Below, piece after piece: positions 43,706 to 52,485 of a stretch of DNA of 52,907 nucleotides (positions within the stretch are counted from its first letter, which is position 1; each line of letters starts with the position of its first letter). The notes below the pieces were generated by a model. It searched no databases, was not told the origin of the DNA, and saw only the letters and a list, made by a program, of their open reading frames with translations. The stretch covers positions 1 through 52,907 of the forward strand of contig JACMPF010000076.1 of the NCBI GenBank assembly GCA_014377665.1. The letters are read 5' to 3'. Origin of the DNA: Pedobacter sp. GTDB lineage: Bacteria; Bacteroidota; Bacteroidia; Sphingobacteriales; Sphingobacteriaceae. A program made the translations under genes and the position numbers.

Positions 43706-44899
43706 ATGACTTACAATTCGATTAAATCTTTATTACTGGGAGCAGGCTTATTTCTTGGGTTGGCTTCAGGCTATTCGCAAGACAATCTAATCTACTCCCT
43801 TAAACATAATGAAAGTGAGAATAGCGCAGGCTCTTTTAAATTTACGCCAATAGTAAATGCGGAAGCTACATCTATTAAGGATCAGAAATCTTCCGGTACC
43901 TGCTGGAGTTACAGCACGAACTCTTTTTTAGAGTCTGAAATGATCAGAATAGGGAAGAAGCCGGTAGATATCGCAGATTTATACACTGCTAGAAACACTT
44001 ATATCGAAAAGGGTATCAATTATGTAAGGATGCATGGCGCATTAACATTGGGAGATGGAGGAGCTTGCCATGATGTGATCAACATGTTTGCTAAATATGG
44101 TGCCATGCCTCAGGAGGCCTACCTAGGTAATGGCTACGGAACCGGAAGAACATCTGACAGGATGAACGCGGTCACAAAAGTGATCCTGGAAAAGGCAGTT
44201 AATACTCCTGAAGGTAAATTTAATCCAAACTGGAAAGCGCAATATATCAGAGCAATTGATTCTTGTATGGGTGCAGTACCCGAAAGTTTCAGTTATGAAG
44301 GGAAAACCTATACACCTAAAACATTCGCCTCGGAAGTTGTAGGGATAAACCCGGTAGACTATGTGGAGCTATCTTCGTTTAACACATCGCCGTACTACAA
44401 AAAAGCGGTACTAATGGTCCCTGATAATTGGTCTTATGATCAGGTTTATAATGTTCAAATGGATGACATTACCAATATTATTGATAATGCTTTGAAGGGT
44501 GGATTCACTATTGCCTGGGCTACTGATGTTAGCGAGAAAGGTTTCAGCTGGAAAAATGGCATTGCCTATGTCCCTACAAAAGATGTACAGGATATGACGG
44601 CAGATGAAAAGAGAAACATGTTCAACGGTCCTAAACCGGAGAGACAAATTACAGTTGAAATGCGTCAGGCCTCATTTGATAACTATCAGACCACTGATGA
44701 TCATGGTATGCAAATCACAGGTATAGCTAAAGACCAAAACGGGAAAGAATATTATATAGTGAAAAACTCATGGGGTACGTCAAATGATTACAAAGGATAT
44801 CTTTATGTAACCAAGAACTTCGTGAAATATAAAACAACGGCTTTTCTACTTAATAAGAATGGGATTCCAGCTGAGATTAGAAAAAAATTAGCGTTATAG
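43706..44899 (+). CDS. Secreted C1 (bleomycin hydrolase-like) aminopeptidase
   Basis: 397 residues. The papain-type catalytic set is complete: C66 in DQKSSGTCWSYS, H333 in TTDDHGMQITG and N354 in IVKNSWGTS. The long insert between the Cys and His regions and the pattern of DLYTARNTYIEKGINYVRMHG match bleomycin hydrolase/PepC rather than papain. Unlike cytosolic PepC it has a signal peptide (about 1-25, ending GYSQ), so it probably acts in the periplasm or outside. No lipobox Cys is present. It follows the hydrolase gene by 18 bases. Confidence 0.9.
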   Translation: MTYNSIKSLLLGAGLFLGLASGYSQDNLIYSLKHNESENSAGSFKFTPIVNAEATSIKDQKSSGTCWSYSTNSFLESEMIRIGKKPVDIADLYTARNTYIEKGINYVRMHGALTLGDGGACHDVINMFAKYGAMPQEAYLGNGYGTGRTSDRMNAVTKVILEKAVNTPEGKFNPNWKAQYIRAIDSCMGAVPESFSYEGKTYTPKTFASEVVGINPVDYVELSSFNTSPYYKKAVLMVPDNWSYDQVYNVQMDDITNIIDNALKGGFTIAWATDVSEKGFSWKNGIAYVPTKDVQDMTADEKRNMFNGPKPERQITVEMRQASFDNYQTTDDHGMQITGIAKDQNGKEYYIVKNSWGTSNDYKGYLYVTKNFVKYKTTAFLLNKNGIPAEIRKKLAL

Positions 44900-44934
44900 T
44901 TAAGCAGAGGAGCATTAAAATAGGCACTTAGAAC

Positions 44935-47382
44935 CTAAAATCCGTAGGATAACTTAAATCCATGTTCCACACGTTTGTTTCCATCATAAGCGAACCCGTA
45001 TGTAGCTCTAAAAATCAGGCGTTGTAGTCCAAAATAGAATTCTTTATAATCCCTTTTATCCGGTTGAGTTAGGTAGCTAGCACCCACGATTTCTTCAAAT
45101 TTGCCCTTACGTACTAATGGAATTTTGCTGCTGAAGAGGCCCGAAAAGTTATGCTCAATATGTGCCTCAATGTATTGCTGCTTAGTGCTGAATTGGTAGA
45201 AGTCAAGGAATAAAAACCTTCTCAATTCTGGTTTCACAAACAAGGCACTGTTGCCACGGAAGTGCTTGAAGTCGGGATAATACACGTTGTCGTTGTTAAA
45301 GAACTTGCCCGCCCCGGCTATGAAGGAGAAATAACCCCATAGACCTGCGCTGATCCTATCTTGTAGGATGGAGAAGTTAACTATGTCATAGTCCACAGAG
45401 CTATTTAGAATGCCATTAATACCTTTTCGATAGTTTAACATCAGCGTAGGGTATTTAGATTCCTGATAAAATTTTCCGTCCGGGCGTGTTATATATTGTT
45501 GGTTAAAAGTATAAGTGAGGGCACCACTCAGAGTTAGTGCAGTATAGTTTGGAAAGAGCGGTGTTTCTACGTCAGGACTGAAAGGATTGTTCGAGGTAAA
45601 TTCTTTGTTCTTAACATCTCTTATTTTGAAGGAGGTGTTGTTCACTAATGTAGAATTTCTTGAAAGGTCCGCTACAATGCTTACTTGTAAACCATTAAAA
45701 AGCTCTCTTGTAGTTCCGATATTTACAAACTCTTTCTTGTAGAATTTGATGAAATTGGTTTCAAATAATAAGGAGTTTACGGAGTTTGCTAACAGCGTCA
45801 TTGTGCCTAAGGGATTCAGGTCGTAGATGCCTGATCCTCCACTTACGCTGATATTGGCACGTTTAACCGGATCGTAATAATAGTTGGCTGTTAGGTTAGC
45901 CGTAAATTCTTTACTGGCAAAGCCATACCTCGCTTCTGGCCTTATGCTGTAATATTTTCTGTCTTCAAGATTTTTCAGATATGTGACGCCATAATTTATT
46001 GCGAAACCTTCAACTGTATTATAGATAAGCGCTTTCAATATAGGGTCAAAGCTTAAGGACTTTTTCTCGAAGCGATTGTTAATAGTATAACCAGAAACTA
46101 AAAGCTTAGCGATGCCGAACTTATTGTTTACTCGTTCAATCGAATCAAGGTATTTCTTGGACGTTTTTAATGCAGCTACGCTGTCTTTGCGAACATAATC
46201 CCTGCTTTCTTCAGCTGTTAGTGGAATTGGTCTGTTGTTAAGCCAGAACAAAGAATCTTTTTTGGTAACTGCTTTGGTGATTTTAAGTATCTCCCCTGTA
46301 AAATATCCCTTGGGGAATTCTGGATGAATATTGTAGTTGCTGTAGACACCAACATAATAGCCTTCAAACTTGAAACCCAAAACATTTCCATTGAACTGGA
46401 AATTGACGTTGGAAGGCATATAAGTGTTTCCTACTTTAAGAAACTGCTGAGATATTTTTAAAGTATCGATCAAGTTGACACCCGAGTTTTTCGAAAGGTA
46501 AACATCGGCGTCAACGATATGCCAGCTTTCATCCTGTATGTAAATCACCCCTCTAAATACTGGATCATGTTCTCTGCGTGGAATCACCTGAATTTTATTG
46601 ATGGTAGCACCAGCATCGCTAGTTACTCCCAGCAACTTATACCGATAAAAACTCATAGCGTTATCAGCAATAGGCGATACAAAGCCCCTCGAGCTCAATG
46701 TATTTTCCAAAAGAATATTTTGGTAGAAGTTAACCATCAGATCTGAGGCCTTATTAAAGCTAAAAGCATTATTTCTGCCGGCTACCTTTGATGATACCAT
46801 TTCCTCATGAATTTTGTCAGGTTGTTGAAAGGCAAAGCTTGACGTAGATTCGGACAAATAAAGTATTCCTTTTCTATTGGTGTCGAGATCCAACGTTTTC
46901 TGAATATCTCTGCCGAAGAATTTCTTGGGGGCACCAACAAGCTTTTGGACGCCCTTAATATATACTTTAGTATTAAATTCTTTGACCTCAGTTAGGTGGA
47001 ACTTTCGCTGTTTAATGGCTTGTCGGATGATCTCATAAGCTGGATCTTCGGCATTTCCATCTATAATGACTCCGGTAAGACTGTATGCCTCAGCAGTGAG
47101 CACCACATTCTCTGTATGAATTGCATTTACTGTTACGTTTAGCTCTTTAGATTTGTAGCCAATTGCCCGATATACAATAGTATATGTTCCCTTATCCAAT
47201 GCCAGACCATATACTCCATCAACATTCGCAGAAGTTCCTTTGGTTGTGCTTTTGATGTAAATCGATGCAAACGGTACAGGTTCTCCATCAGCATCTTTTA
47301 CAGTACCGCTAAGTTTCAATTGCTGAGCAGAAATACCCAAGGCGTTTAGTAAAAGGAAAATGGTAAAGTATATGTTCTTCAT
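44935..47382 (-). CDS. DUF5686 outer-membrane protein with carboxypeptidase-like N-terminal domain
   Basis: 815 residues. A signal peptide (about 1-19) is followed by a CarboxypepD_reg-like beta-sandwich (LKLSGTVKDADGEPVPFASIYIKSTTKGTSANVDG, residues about 23-57, through 105), then the DUF5686 region, and a C-terminal beta-barrel-like part with alternating strands ending KLSYGF. There is no TonB box or plug domain, so it is not a SusC-type receptor. Role unknown; probably an outer-membrane barrel. It is convergent with the C1 peptidase gene and divergent from kbl. Confidence 0.85.
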   Translation of the reverse strand: MKNIYFTIFLLLNALGISAQQLKLSGTVKDADGEPVPFASIYIKSTTKGTSANVDGVYGLALDKGTYTIVYRAIGYKSKELNVTVNAIHTENVVLTAEAYSLTGVIIDGNAEDPAYEIIRQAIKQRKFHLTEVKEFNTKVYIKGVQKLVGAPKKFFGRDIQKTLDLDTNRKGILYLSESTSSFAFQQPDKIHEEMVSSKVAGRNNAFSFNKASDLMVNFYQNILLENTLSSRGFVSPIADNAMSFYRYKLLGVTSDAGATINKIQVIPRREHDPVFRGVIYIQDESWHIVDADVYLSKNSGVNLIDTLKISQQFLKVGNTYMPSNVNFQFNGNVLGFKFEGYYVGVYSNYNIHPEFPKGYFTGEILKITKAVTKKDSLFWLNNRPIPLTAEESRDYVRKDSVAALKTSKKYLDSIERVNNKFGIAKLLVSGYTINNRFEKKSLSFDPILKALIYNTVEGFAINYGVTYLKNLEDRKYYSIRPEARYGFASKEFTANLTANYYYDPVKRANISVSGGSGIYDLNPLGTMTLLANSVNSLLFETNFIKFYKKEFVNIGTTRELFNGLQVSIVADLSRNSTLVNNTSFKIRDVKNKEFTSNNPFSPDVETPLFPNYTALTLSGALTYTFNQQYITRPDGKFYQESKYPTLMLNYRKGINGILNSSVDYDIVNFSILQDRISAGLWGYFSFIAGAGKFFNNDNVYYPDFKHFRGNSALFVKPELRRFLFLDFYQFSTKQQYIEAHIEHNFSGLFSSKIPLVRKGKFEEIVGASYLTQPDKRDYKEFYFGLQRLIFRATYGFAYDGNKRVEHGFKLSYGF

Positions 47383-47422
47383 TATCAGAATTAAGTTTTA
47401 AATATCGGATTTGTTCACTGAG

Positions 47423-47443
47423 TTAACACATTTTTAGTGTTAA
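47423..47443. promoter_or_regulatory. Operator-like inverted repeat between DUF5686 gene and kbl
   Basis: TTAACAC, 7 bases, GTGTTAA: perfect arms in the divergent intergenic region, 26 bases upstream of the kbl -33 element. A further partial half-site GTTAAGCAC lies at 47449-47457. Confidence 0.4.
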
Positions 47444-47469
47444 AGTTTGTTAAGCACTATTAAATTAGG

Positions 47470-47502
47470 TTGTTAGGTAAAGACGAATATTTCATAACTT
47501 TG
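47470..47502 (+). promoter_or_regulatory. Promoter of kbl
   Basis: TTG at 47470-47472, a 22-base spacer and TAACTTTG at 47495-47502 match the Bacteroidota pattern. The chosen kbl ATG is 19 bases downstream. Confidence 0.6.
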
Positions 47503-47521
47503 GTTGCAACAACTTATCATT

Positions 47522-48712
47522 ATGTATAAAACTTTATTGCCTATATTACAACAGGAGCTTCAACAAATAGAAAATGACGGTCTGTTTAAAAAGGAACGTA
47601 TCATAGTCACACCCCAAGGTCCTATCATCAAGATCAGTACTGGACAGGAAGTAATAAACTTTTGCGCCAATAACTATCTTGGACTGTCTTCTCATCCTAA
47701 TGTTATCGATGCAGCAAAGAAGGCGATTGATAAATATGGTTATGGTATGTCTTCTGTACGGTTCATTTGCGGGACGCAGGATGTGCACAAAGAACTAGAG
47801 GCAAAGCTTTCACAATTTCTTGGTACTGAGGATACGATCCTATACGCTGCGGCGTTTGATGCTAACGGGGGTGTCTTTGAACCTTTGTTTAACGATCAGG
47901 ATGCCATTATTTCTGATGAATTGAACCATGCTTCTATAATTGATGGGGTCCGCTTGTGTAAAGCAAAACGCTTCAGATACAAAAATGCAGATATGGCTGA
48001 TCTGGAGCAACAATTGATTGCAGCCAAAGATTCAAGACACAGAATTATTGTTACTGATGGAGCTTTTTCAATGGACGGTGTTGTGGCTCCATTGGATAAG
48101 ATTTGTGACCTCGCGGATAAATATGAAGCCTTGGTGATGATCGATGAATCGCATTGTACCGGCTTTATGGGCAAAACAGGCAGAGGCACTCATGAGCACT
48201 TTAATGTCATTGGCCGGATTGACATTATAACAGGCACCCTAGGCAAGGCGCTCGGTGGTGCATCCGGCGGTTTTACGTCAGGTAAAAAGGAAATCATTGA
48301 CATGTTGCGTCAGAGATCAAGACCTTATTTGTTTTCTAATACGCTGGCACCTGCTATCACAGGAGCTTCTGTGGCGGTACTAGACCTTTTAAGCGAAACT
48401 ACTGAACTAAGAGATAAGCTGGAAAGCAATACTTCCTATTTCCGTAAAAAAATGACGGAAGCCGGTTTCGATATTAAAGAAGGCGTACATCCAATTGTTC
48501 CAGTGATGTTGTATGACGCGAAGTTGGCGCAGGAATTTGCGGCAAGAATGCTGGAAGAAGGAATCTACGTGATTGGATTCTACTATCCTGTAGTTGGTCA
48601 GGGTAAGGCCAGAATTCGTGTTCAGCTTTCTGCGGCGCATGAGCAGCACCATTTAGACAAAGCTATAGCTGCTTTTACAAAAGTTGGTAAAGAACTTAGT
48701 GTTATTAAATAG
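47522..48712 (+). CDS. kbl: Glycine C-acetyltransferase (2-amino-3-ketobutyrate CoA ligase)
   Basis: 396 residues from the ATG. A PLP enzyme of the alpha-oxoamine synthase family that converts 2-amino-3-oxobutanoate plus CoA to glycine and acetyl-CoA in threonine breakdown. The PLP Lys is in [13 protein letters not shown] near residue 243, with [16 protein letters not shown] near 210 and [14 protein letters not shown] near 44. The frame is open 6 codons upstream to a TTG, but the ATG fits the family and the promoter. A threonine dehydrogenase is not adjacent. Related enzymes (KBL versus AONS) are distinguished by overall similarity only. Confidence 0.92.
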   Translation: MYKTLLPILQQELQQIENDGLFKKERIIVTPQGPIIKISTGQEVINFCANNYLGLSSHPNVIDAAKKAIDKYGYGMSSVRFICGTQDVHKELEAKLSQFLGTEDTILYAAAFDANGGVFEPLFNDQDAIISDELNHASIIDGVRLCKAKRFRYKNADMADLEQQLIAAKDSRHRIIVTDGAFSMDGVVAPLDKICDLADKYEALVMIDESHCTGFMGKTGRGTHEHFNVIGRIDIITGTLGKALGGASGGFTSGKKEIIDMLRQRSRPYLFSNTLAPAITGASVAVLDLLSETTELRDKLESNTSYFRKKMTEAGFDIKEGVHPIVPVMLYDAKLAQEFAARMLEEGIYVIGFYYPVVGQGKARIRVQLSAAHEQHHLDKAIAAFTKVGKELSVIK

Positions 48713-48715
48713 CTG

Positions 48716-48723
48716 TATATTTG
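48716..48723 (+). promoter_or_regulatory. Candidate -7 element of pheS
   Basis: TATATTTG, an exact TAnnTTTG match, ends only 4 bases before the pheS ATG, which would give a leaderless transcript. No TTG at standard -33 spacing was found. Confidence 0.45.
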
Positions 48724-48727
48724 CACC

Positions 48728-49765
48728 ATGTTACAAGGCAAAATAACACAATATTCAGAGGAGATTAATGCATTCTTTACTACAAATGCAAATGAATTAG
48801 AACAATTCCGTATCCGGTTTCTTGGTGCAAAGGGAATCATTAAAGATATTTTTGAAGAATTTAAATCTGTTTCTCCAGAAGCGAAAAGAGTTCTTGGGAA
48901 GGTTTTAAACCAGTTTAAGCAACTTGCTGAAGATAAATATCAGGAACTTAAAGATCAGAGCGCTGTTATTGAAGTGGCGAAAGACAACGGGATGGACCTT
49001 ACCTTATCGGGCGAAGGTTTTGAGATAGGTTCCCGTCACCCATTAGCTTTGGTTAGAAGAGAGATCATTGAAATATTTAATAAGCTTGGATTTGTAGTTG
49101 AAGAGGGTCCTGAGATTGAAGACGACTGGCATAATTTCTCGGCACTTAATTTTCCGGAAGAACATCCTGCAAGAGATATGCAAGACACTTTCTTCATAAA
49201 AAAGGGTGGTGAAAATGGAGACATTGCTTTGCGGACACACACATCCTCTGTGCAGGTAAGGATGATGGAGAGTGGGAAACCTCCATTCAGAGCGATCATG
49301 CCAGGCCGCGTTTATAGAAATGAAGCTATTTCTGCCCGTGCACATTGTTTCTTTCATCAGGTTGAAGGATTATATGTTGATGAGAATGTTTCATTTGCGG
49401 ATCTAAAGCAAACATTGTTTTACTTTGTACAGGAGTTGTATGGTGAGGGAACAAAAGTTCGTTTCAGACCCTCGTATTTTCCGTTTACAGAACCATCTGC
49501 TGAAATGGATATTTCTTGTACCATTTGTAAAGGTGCAGGATGTCAGATGTGTAAGTACAGCGGTTATGTAGAAATTCTAGGCTGCGGCATGGTAGATCCC
49601 AATGTTTTGGAGAACTGCGGCATAGATAGTAAAAAATACAGTGGTTTTGCATTTGGAATGGGTATTGAGAGAATCGCTAACCTTAAGTTTGAGATAAAGG
49701 ATTTAAGATTATTCTCTGAGAACGATACCAGATTTTTAAAGCAATATAAAAGTGCTCTGTTCTAA
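48728..49765 (+). CDS. pheS: Phenylalanyl-tRNA synthetase alpha subunit
   Basis: 345 residues. Class II synthetase alpha chain. The N-terminal coiled-coil arm is residues about 1-85, with FRIRFLGAKGIIKDIFEEFK. Motif 2 is FRAIMPGRVYRNEAISARAHCFFHQVEGLYVD near 195 and motif 3 is FGMGIERIANLKF near 312. The Phe-pocket region GCGMVDPNVL precedes motif 3, and the Cys pairs in CTICKGAGCQMCKYSGYVEI are common in bacterial forms. The beta subunit gene is not next to it, as is often the case in Bacteroidota. It overlaps the following gene by one base. Confidence 0.97.
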   Translation: MLQGKITQYSEEINAFFTTNANELEQFRIRFLGAKGIIKDIFEEFKSVSPEAKRVLGKVLNQFKQLAEDKYQELKDQSAVIEVAKDNGMDLTLSGEGFEIGSRHPLALVRREIIEIFNKLGFVVEEGPEIEDDWHNFSALNFPEEHPARDMQDTFFIKKGGENGDIALRTHTSSVQVRMMESGKPPFRAIMPGRVYRNEAISARAHCFFHQVEGLYVDENVSFADLKQTLFYFVQELYGEGTKVRFRPSYFPFTEPSAEMDISCTICKGAGCQMCKYSGYVEILGCGMVDPNVLENCGIDSKKYSGFAFGMGIERIANLKFEIKDLRLFSENDTRFLKQYKSALF

Positions 49766-50175
49766 TGAGTAAAGGTTGGGTTCGGGTGGTTTCAATGTTC
49801 CTGGTCATGCTCGGAGGATGTGGTAAGGAATCAGAAAATATACCCAACGTTTTTGTTCAGTATAGTGTTACAGTACAAGAATTTAATATAAAGGCGGTTA
49901 ATAGAGTCTTGTTAGTTCCGGGTCATGGTGTTAAAGGCCTTATGATTGTGGCAACTGGTTCAGGTTATGTTGCTTTTGATAGGTGCAGTTCAGTTAGTCC
50001 TCAGAGCGCTTGTGCAGTTGAGCCAGATGACAATGGTATCACTGCTACTGATCAATGCACGGGAGCAAAATATTTACTTACAGACGGTACCCCTCAAAAG
50101 GCTCCAGCAGTGAGAAGCTTAAAAATGTATACTACGTCATTTCGTGGTGGGCAAGTTATAAATGTCAGCAACTAA
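49765..50175 (+). CDS. Rieske-fold-like lipoprotein lacking cluster ligands
   Basis: 136 residues. The lipobox LGGC near residues 16-19 predicts lipid attachment. The second half (GYVAFDRCSSVSPQSACAVEPDDNG, then TDQCTGAKYLLTDGTPQKAPAVRSLKMY) has the layout of a Rieske domain, but neither of the two C-x-H ligand pairs is present, so a 2Fe-2S cluster is unlikely. The remaining Cys residues may form disulfides. It overlaps pheS by one base (TAATG) and ends 3 bases before a TetR gene. Rieske assignment rests on spacing and is tentative. Confidence 0.75.
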   Translation: MSKGWVRVVSMFLVMLGGCGKESENIPNVFVQYSVTVQEFNIKAVNRVLLVPGHGVKGLMIVATGSGYVAFDRCSSVSPQSACAVEPDDNGITATDQCTGAKYLLTDGTPQKAPAVRSLKMYTTSFRGGQVINVSN

Positions 50176-50178
50176 TTA

Positions 50179-50754
50179 ATGGAACCAGAAAAGATTAAAG
50201 AAAGTATAATTAGAGCGGCAAAGGACCTTTTCAGGAAGTATGGTTACCATAAAACCAGCGTAAATGAGATTGCCAAGAAAGCCAGAATTGCCAAAGCTAC
50301 GATATATAAGTATTTCGAAAGTAAAGAGCAGATTCTGGATGCTATTCTTATGAACTACCTCGATCTTAACCTTCATGAGATCTTAAAAAATAAGGCGCAG
50401 TTTGCAGACGAAGAAGAGCATTTGAAAGCCTTGATTATGAAAACCTGCAGGCTTACCTATACGGTTTGCAACGAGTTTATCGGCTGGGACTTTGTGCGCG
50501 AAAATGCCAACTCACAAGAGTTTCTTAAGCACCTATCAGATCAACTCGAATCTCTTTTACTTTCAGCTTACCTGGAACTTGATCACTTCAAAAATAATCC
50601 TTCCCGTAAGGAGGGTCTTGCATTTCTACTAAAAGCGAGTAAAAGTATTTGCTTCTCTTTCGCCTTCACCTCGGTAAGCGATTCTGACGTTCGCAAAAAC
50701 TTTGTGAGCTTTCAAAAGGAACTCTTACCGTTTCTGGTTAAGGCTGCATTATAA
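50179..50754 (+). CDS. TetR/AcrR family transcriptional regulator
   Basis: 191 residues. The N-terminal HTH domain is residues about 8-56, IRAAKDLFRKYGYHKTSVNEIAKKARIAKATIYKYF, with the standard recognition helix. The C-terminal helical ligand-binding domain has no recognisable subfamily. It lies 3 bases after the lipoprotein gene, so it may be co-transcribed with pheS from upstream. An inverted repeat 15 bases downstream of its stop could be its operator. Confidence 0.92.
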   Translation: MEPEKIKESIIRAAKDLFRKYGYHKTSVNEIAKKARIAKATIYKYFESKEQILDAILMNYLDLNLHEILKNKAQFADEEEHLKALIMKTCRLTYTVCNEFIGWDFVRENANSQEFLKHLSDQLESLLLSAYLELDHFKNNPSRKEGLAFLLKASKSICFSFAFTSVSDSDVRKNFVSFQKELLPFLVKAAL

Positions 50755-50769
50755 ATTTGTTAATTCCTA

Positions 50770-50793
50770 TATACCGTTTTGGTTTTCGGTATA
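50770..50793. promoter_or_regulatory. Inverted repeat overlapping a weak promoter downstream of the TetR gene
   Basis: TATACCG (50770-50776) and CGGTATA (50787-50793) form perfect 7-bp arms with a 10-base spacer. The spacer contains TTTG (50778-50781), and 20 bases further is CATATTTG (one mismatch to TAnnTTTG), so a regulator bound here would cover the -33 element of a promoter for the 44-codon ORF. Confidence 0.4.
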
Positions 50794-50831
50794 AAAATGC
50801 TCATATTTGATTTATTAGGCATAATAAAACT

Positions 50832-50966
50832 ATGAGTAAAGAAACATTAGAGATTTCAGTTTCTGTACAGGAGAACTTCGATATGAGTTTTCGTCACGTT
50901 GAAGGTGGCCTTGACTTGTTGCTTAGCATCTTGGTTATAGCGTTCATAAAAGGCGAAAAAGCTTAG
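50832..50966 (+). CDS. Small hypothetical protein, 44 residues
   Basis: Open frame MSKETLEISV..., with a polar N-terminal half and a hydrophobic end LDLLLSILVIAFIKGEKA (about 27-44), possibly a membrane or amphipathic helix. It has a weak promoter and an inverted repeat upstream and lies between the TetR gene and rlmD. Family not recognised; whether it is translated is uncertain. No Shine-Dalgarno. Confidence 0.35.
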   Translation: MSKETLEISVSVQENFDMSFRHVEGGLDLLLSILVIAFIKGEKA

Positions 50967-50996
50967 AAACTGCTGAAAAATTCAGGAGTAAGATAC

Positions 50997-51026
50997 CCGA
51001 CAAAAAAAAACCTGTAAATTTGTCGG
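50997..51026 (+). promoter_or_regulatory. rlmD promoter region with overlapping inverted repeat
   Basis: TAAATTTG at 51015-51022 is an exact TAnnTTTG match ending 7 bases before the rlmD ATG. It overlaps an inverted repeat with perfect 8-bp arms CCGACAAA (50997-51004) and TTTGTCGG (51019-51026). Regulation by a DNA-binding protein at the -7 element is one reading; chance is possible given the A-rich spacer. Confidence 0.45.
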
Positions 51027-51029
51027 ATA

Positions 51030-52469
51030 ATGAGTAGAAATAGAAAATCCGGTATAGTCACGATTCTGCCTAATTTAAGTATTATAGATATCGCGGAAGA
51101 AGGAAAAGGAGTCGGTAAAGCCGATGAGCTGGTTGTATTCGTCGACAAAGCTATTCCTGGAGATGTAGTTGATGTGCGCATAGTAAAGAAGAAGAAAAAT
51201 TTCGCGGAAGCTGTTATTGAAGGTCTGATCACAAGGTCTGAACTAAGAACGGATCCATTTTGTCAGCATTTTGGCGTTTGTGGAGGTTGCAAATGGCAAC
51301 ACATGAGCTACGAAGCACAACTTACCTTCAAGAGTAAAAATGTAGAGGCTGCTTTAAAGCGATTGGGCAAAATCGACACATCAGGGATGGAACCTATTCT
51401 TGGATCAGCAGAAAATAAATATTACCGTAATAAACTTGAATATACCTTCTCTAATAAACGATGGTTAGATAGGCAGGATATGGCTGAGCGATCAGAAGAT
51501 CTGGAAGGACCGGATGAGAAACTGGAGATGAATGCTTTAGGCTTCCATGTACCTCTACGCTTTGATAAGATTCTCGACATTCAACATTGTTACTTACAAG
51601 CTGAGCCATCAAACTCGATAAGAAATAGCGTTCGCACTTATGCCTTAAATAACGGGTTAACATTTTATGATTTGCGTAACCATGAAGGAAATCTAAGAAA
51701 CCTGATCATCAGAACTTCATCCACAGAGGAAGTAATGATTATTGTTGTTTTTGCGTATGCAGAGCTAGAGGTCATCAATGGTTTGATGGAATTCATAAAG
51801 TTAAATTTTCCAGAAATAACTTCGTTACAATACATTGAGAATCAAAAGAAAAACGATACCATCTTTGATCAGGAAGTGATTACCTATTCTGGGAGGGATC
51901 ATATTTTTGAAGACATGGAGGGTTTAAAGTTTAAAATTGGCGCGAAGTCATTCTACCAAACAAACTCTGACCAAGCCTATGAATTATATAAGATTACCAA
52001 GGAATTTGCTGATTTCCAAGGGGATGAACTGGTTTATGACCTTTACACAGGAGCAGGAACTATTGCCAACTTTGTGGCAAGGAGCGTAAAGCAAGTTGTC
52101 GGTATTGAATATGTGCCGACTGCGATCGAAGACGCCAAGTTTAACTCGGGTATAAATGATATCCATAATACCATTTTCTATGCGGGAGATATGAAAGATA
52201 TTTTGACTGTGGAGTTTATAGAGGAACATGGGAAACCGGATGTGGTGATTACTGATCCACCAAGAGCAGGTATGCACGCTGATGTAGTGGAACGTTTACT
52301 CGAGATGGAGGCAGAAAAGATTGTATATGTGAGCTGCAATGCAGGTACGCAGGCCAGAGATTTGGCTTTGCTAAATGTAAAGTATCAAGTTGAACGCATC
52401 AAGCCTGTTGACATGTTTCCACATACGCAGCATGTGGAGAATGTAGTATTGTTAAGATTGAAGAAATAG
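51030..52469 (+). CDS. rlmD: 23S rRNA (uracil(1939)-C5)-methyltransferase
   Basis: 479 residues. An N-terminal TRAM domain (about 1-66) is followed by an iron-sulfur site with C78, C84 and C87 in FCQHFGVCGGCKWQH and a fourth Cys in QHCYLQ near 192. The methyltransferase domain has DLYTGAGTIANFVA near 340, ITDPPRAGMHADVV near 408 and the catalytic Cys in YVSCNAGTQARDL near 433. It forms m5U in 23S rRNA; position 1939 is assigned from overall RumA-type architecture, and RlmCD-type double specificity cannot be excluded. Confidence 0.9.
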   Translation: MSRNRKSGIVTILPNLSIIDIAEEGKGVGKADELVVFVDKAIPGDVVDVRIVKKKKNFAEAVIEGLITRSELRTDPFCQHFGVCGGCKWQHMSYEAQLTFKSKNVEAALKRLGKIDTSGMEPILGSAENKYYRNKLEYTFSNKRWLDRQDMAERSEDLEGPDEKLEMNALGFHVPLRFDKILDIQHCYLQAEPSNSIRNSVRTYALNNGLTFYDLRNHEGNLRNLIIRTSSTEEVMIIVVFAYAELEVINGLMEFIKLNFPEITSLQYIENQKKNDTIFDQEVITYSGRDHIFEDMEGLKFKIGAKSFYQTNSDQAYELYKITKEFADFQGDELVYDLYTGAGTIANFVARSVKQVVGIEYVPTAIEDAKFNSGINDIHNTIFYAGDMKDILTVEFIEEHGKPDVVITDPPRAGMHADVVERLLEMEAEKIVYVSCNAGTQARDLALLNVKYQVERIKPVDMFPHTQHVENVVLLRLKK

Positions 52470-52485
52470 TTAGCCAACATACCTT

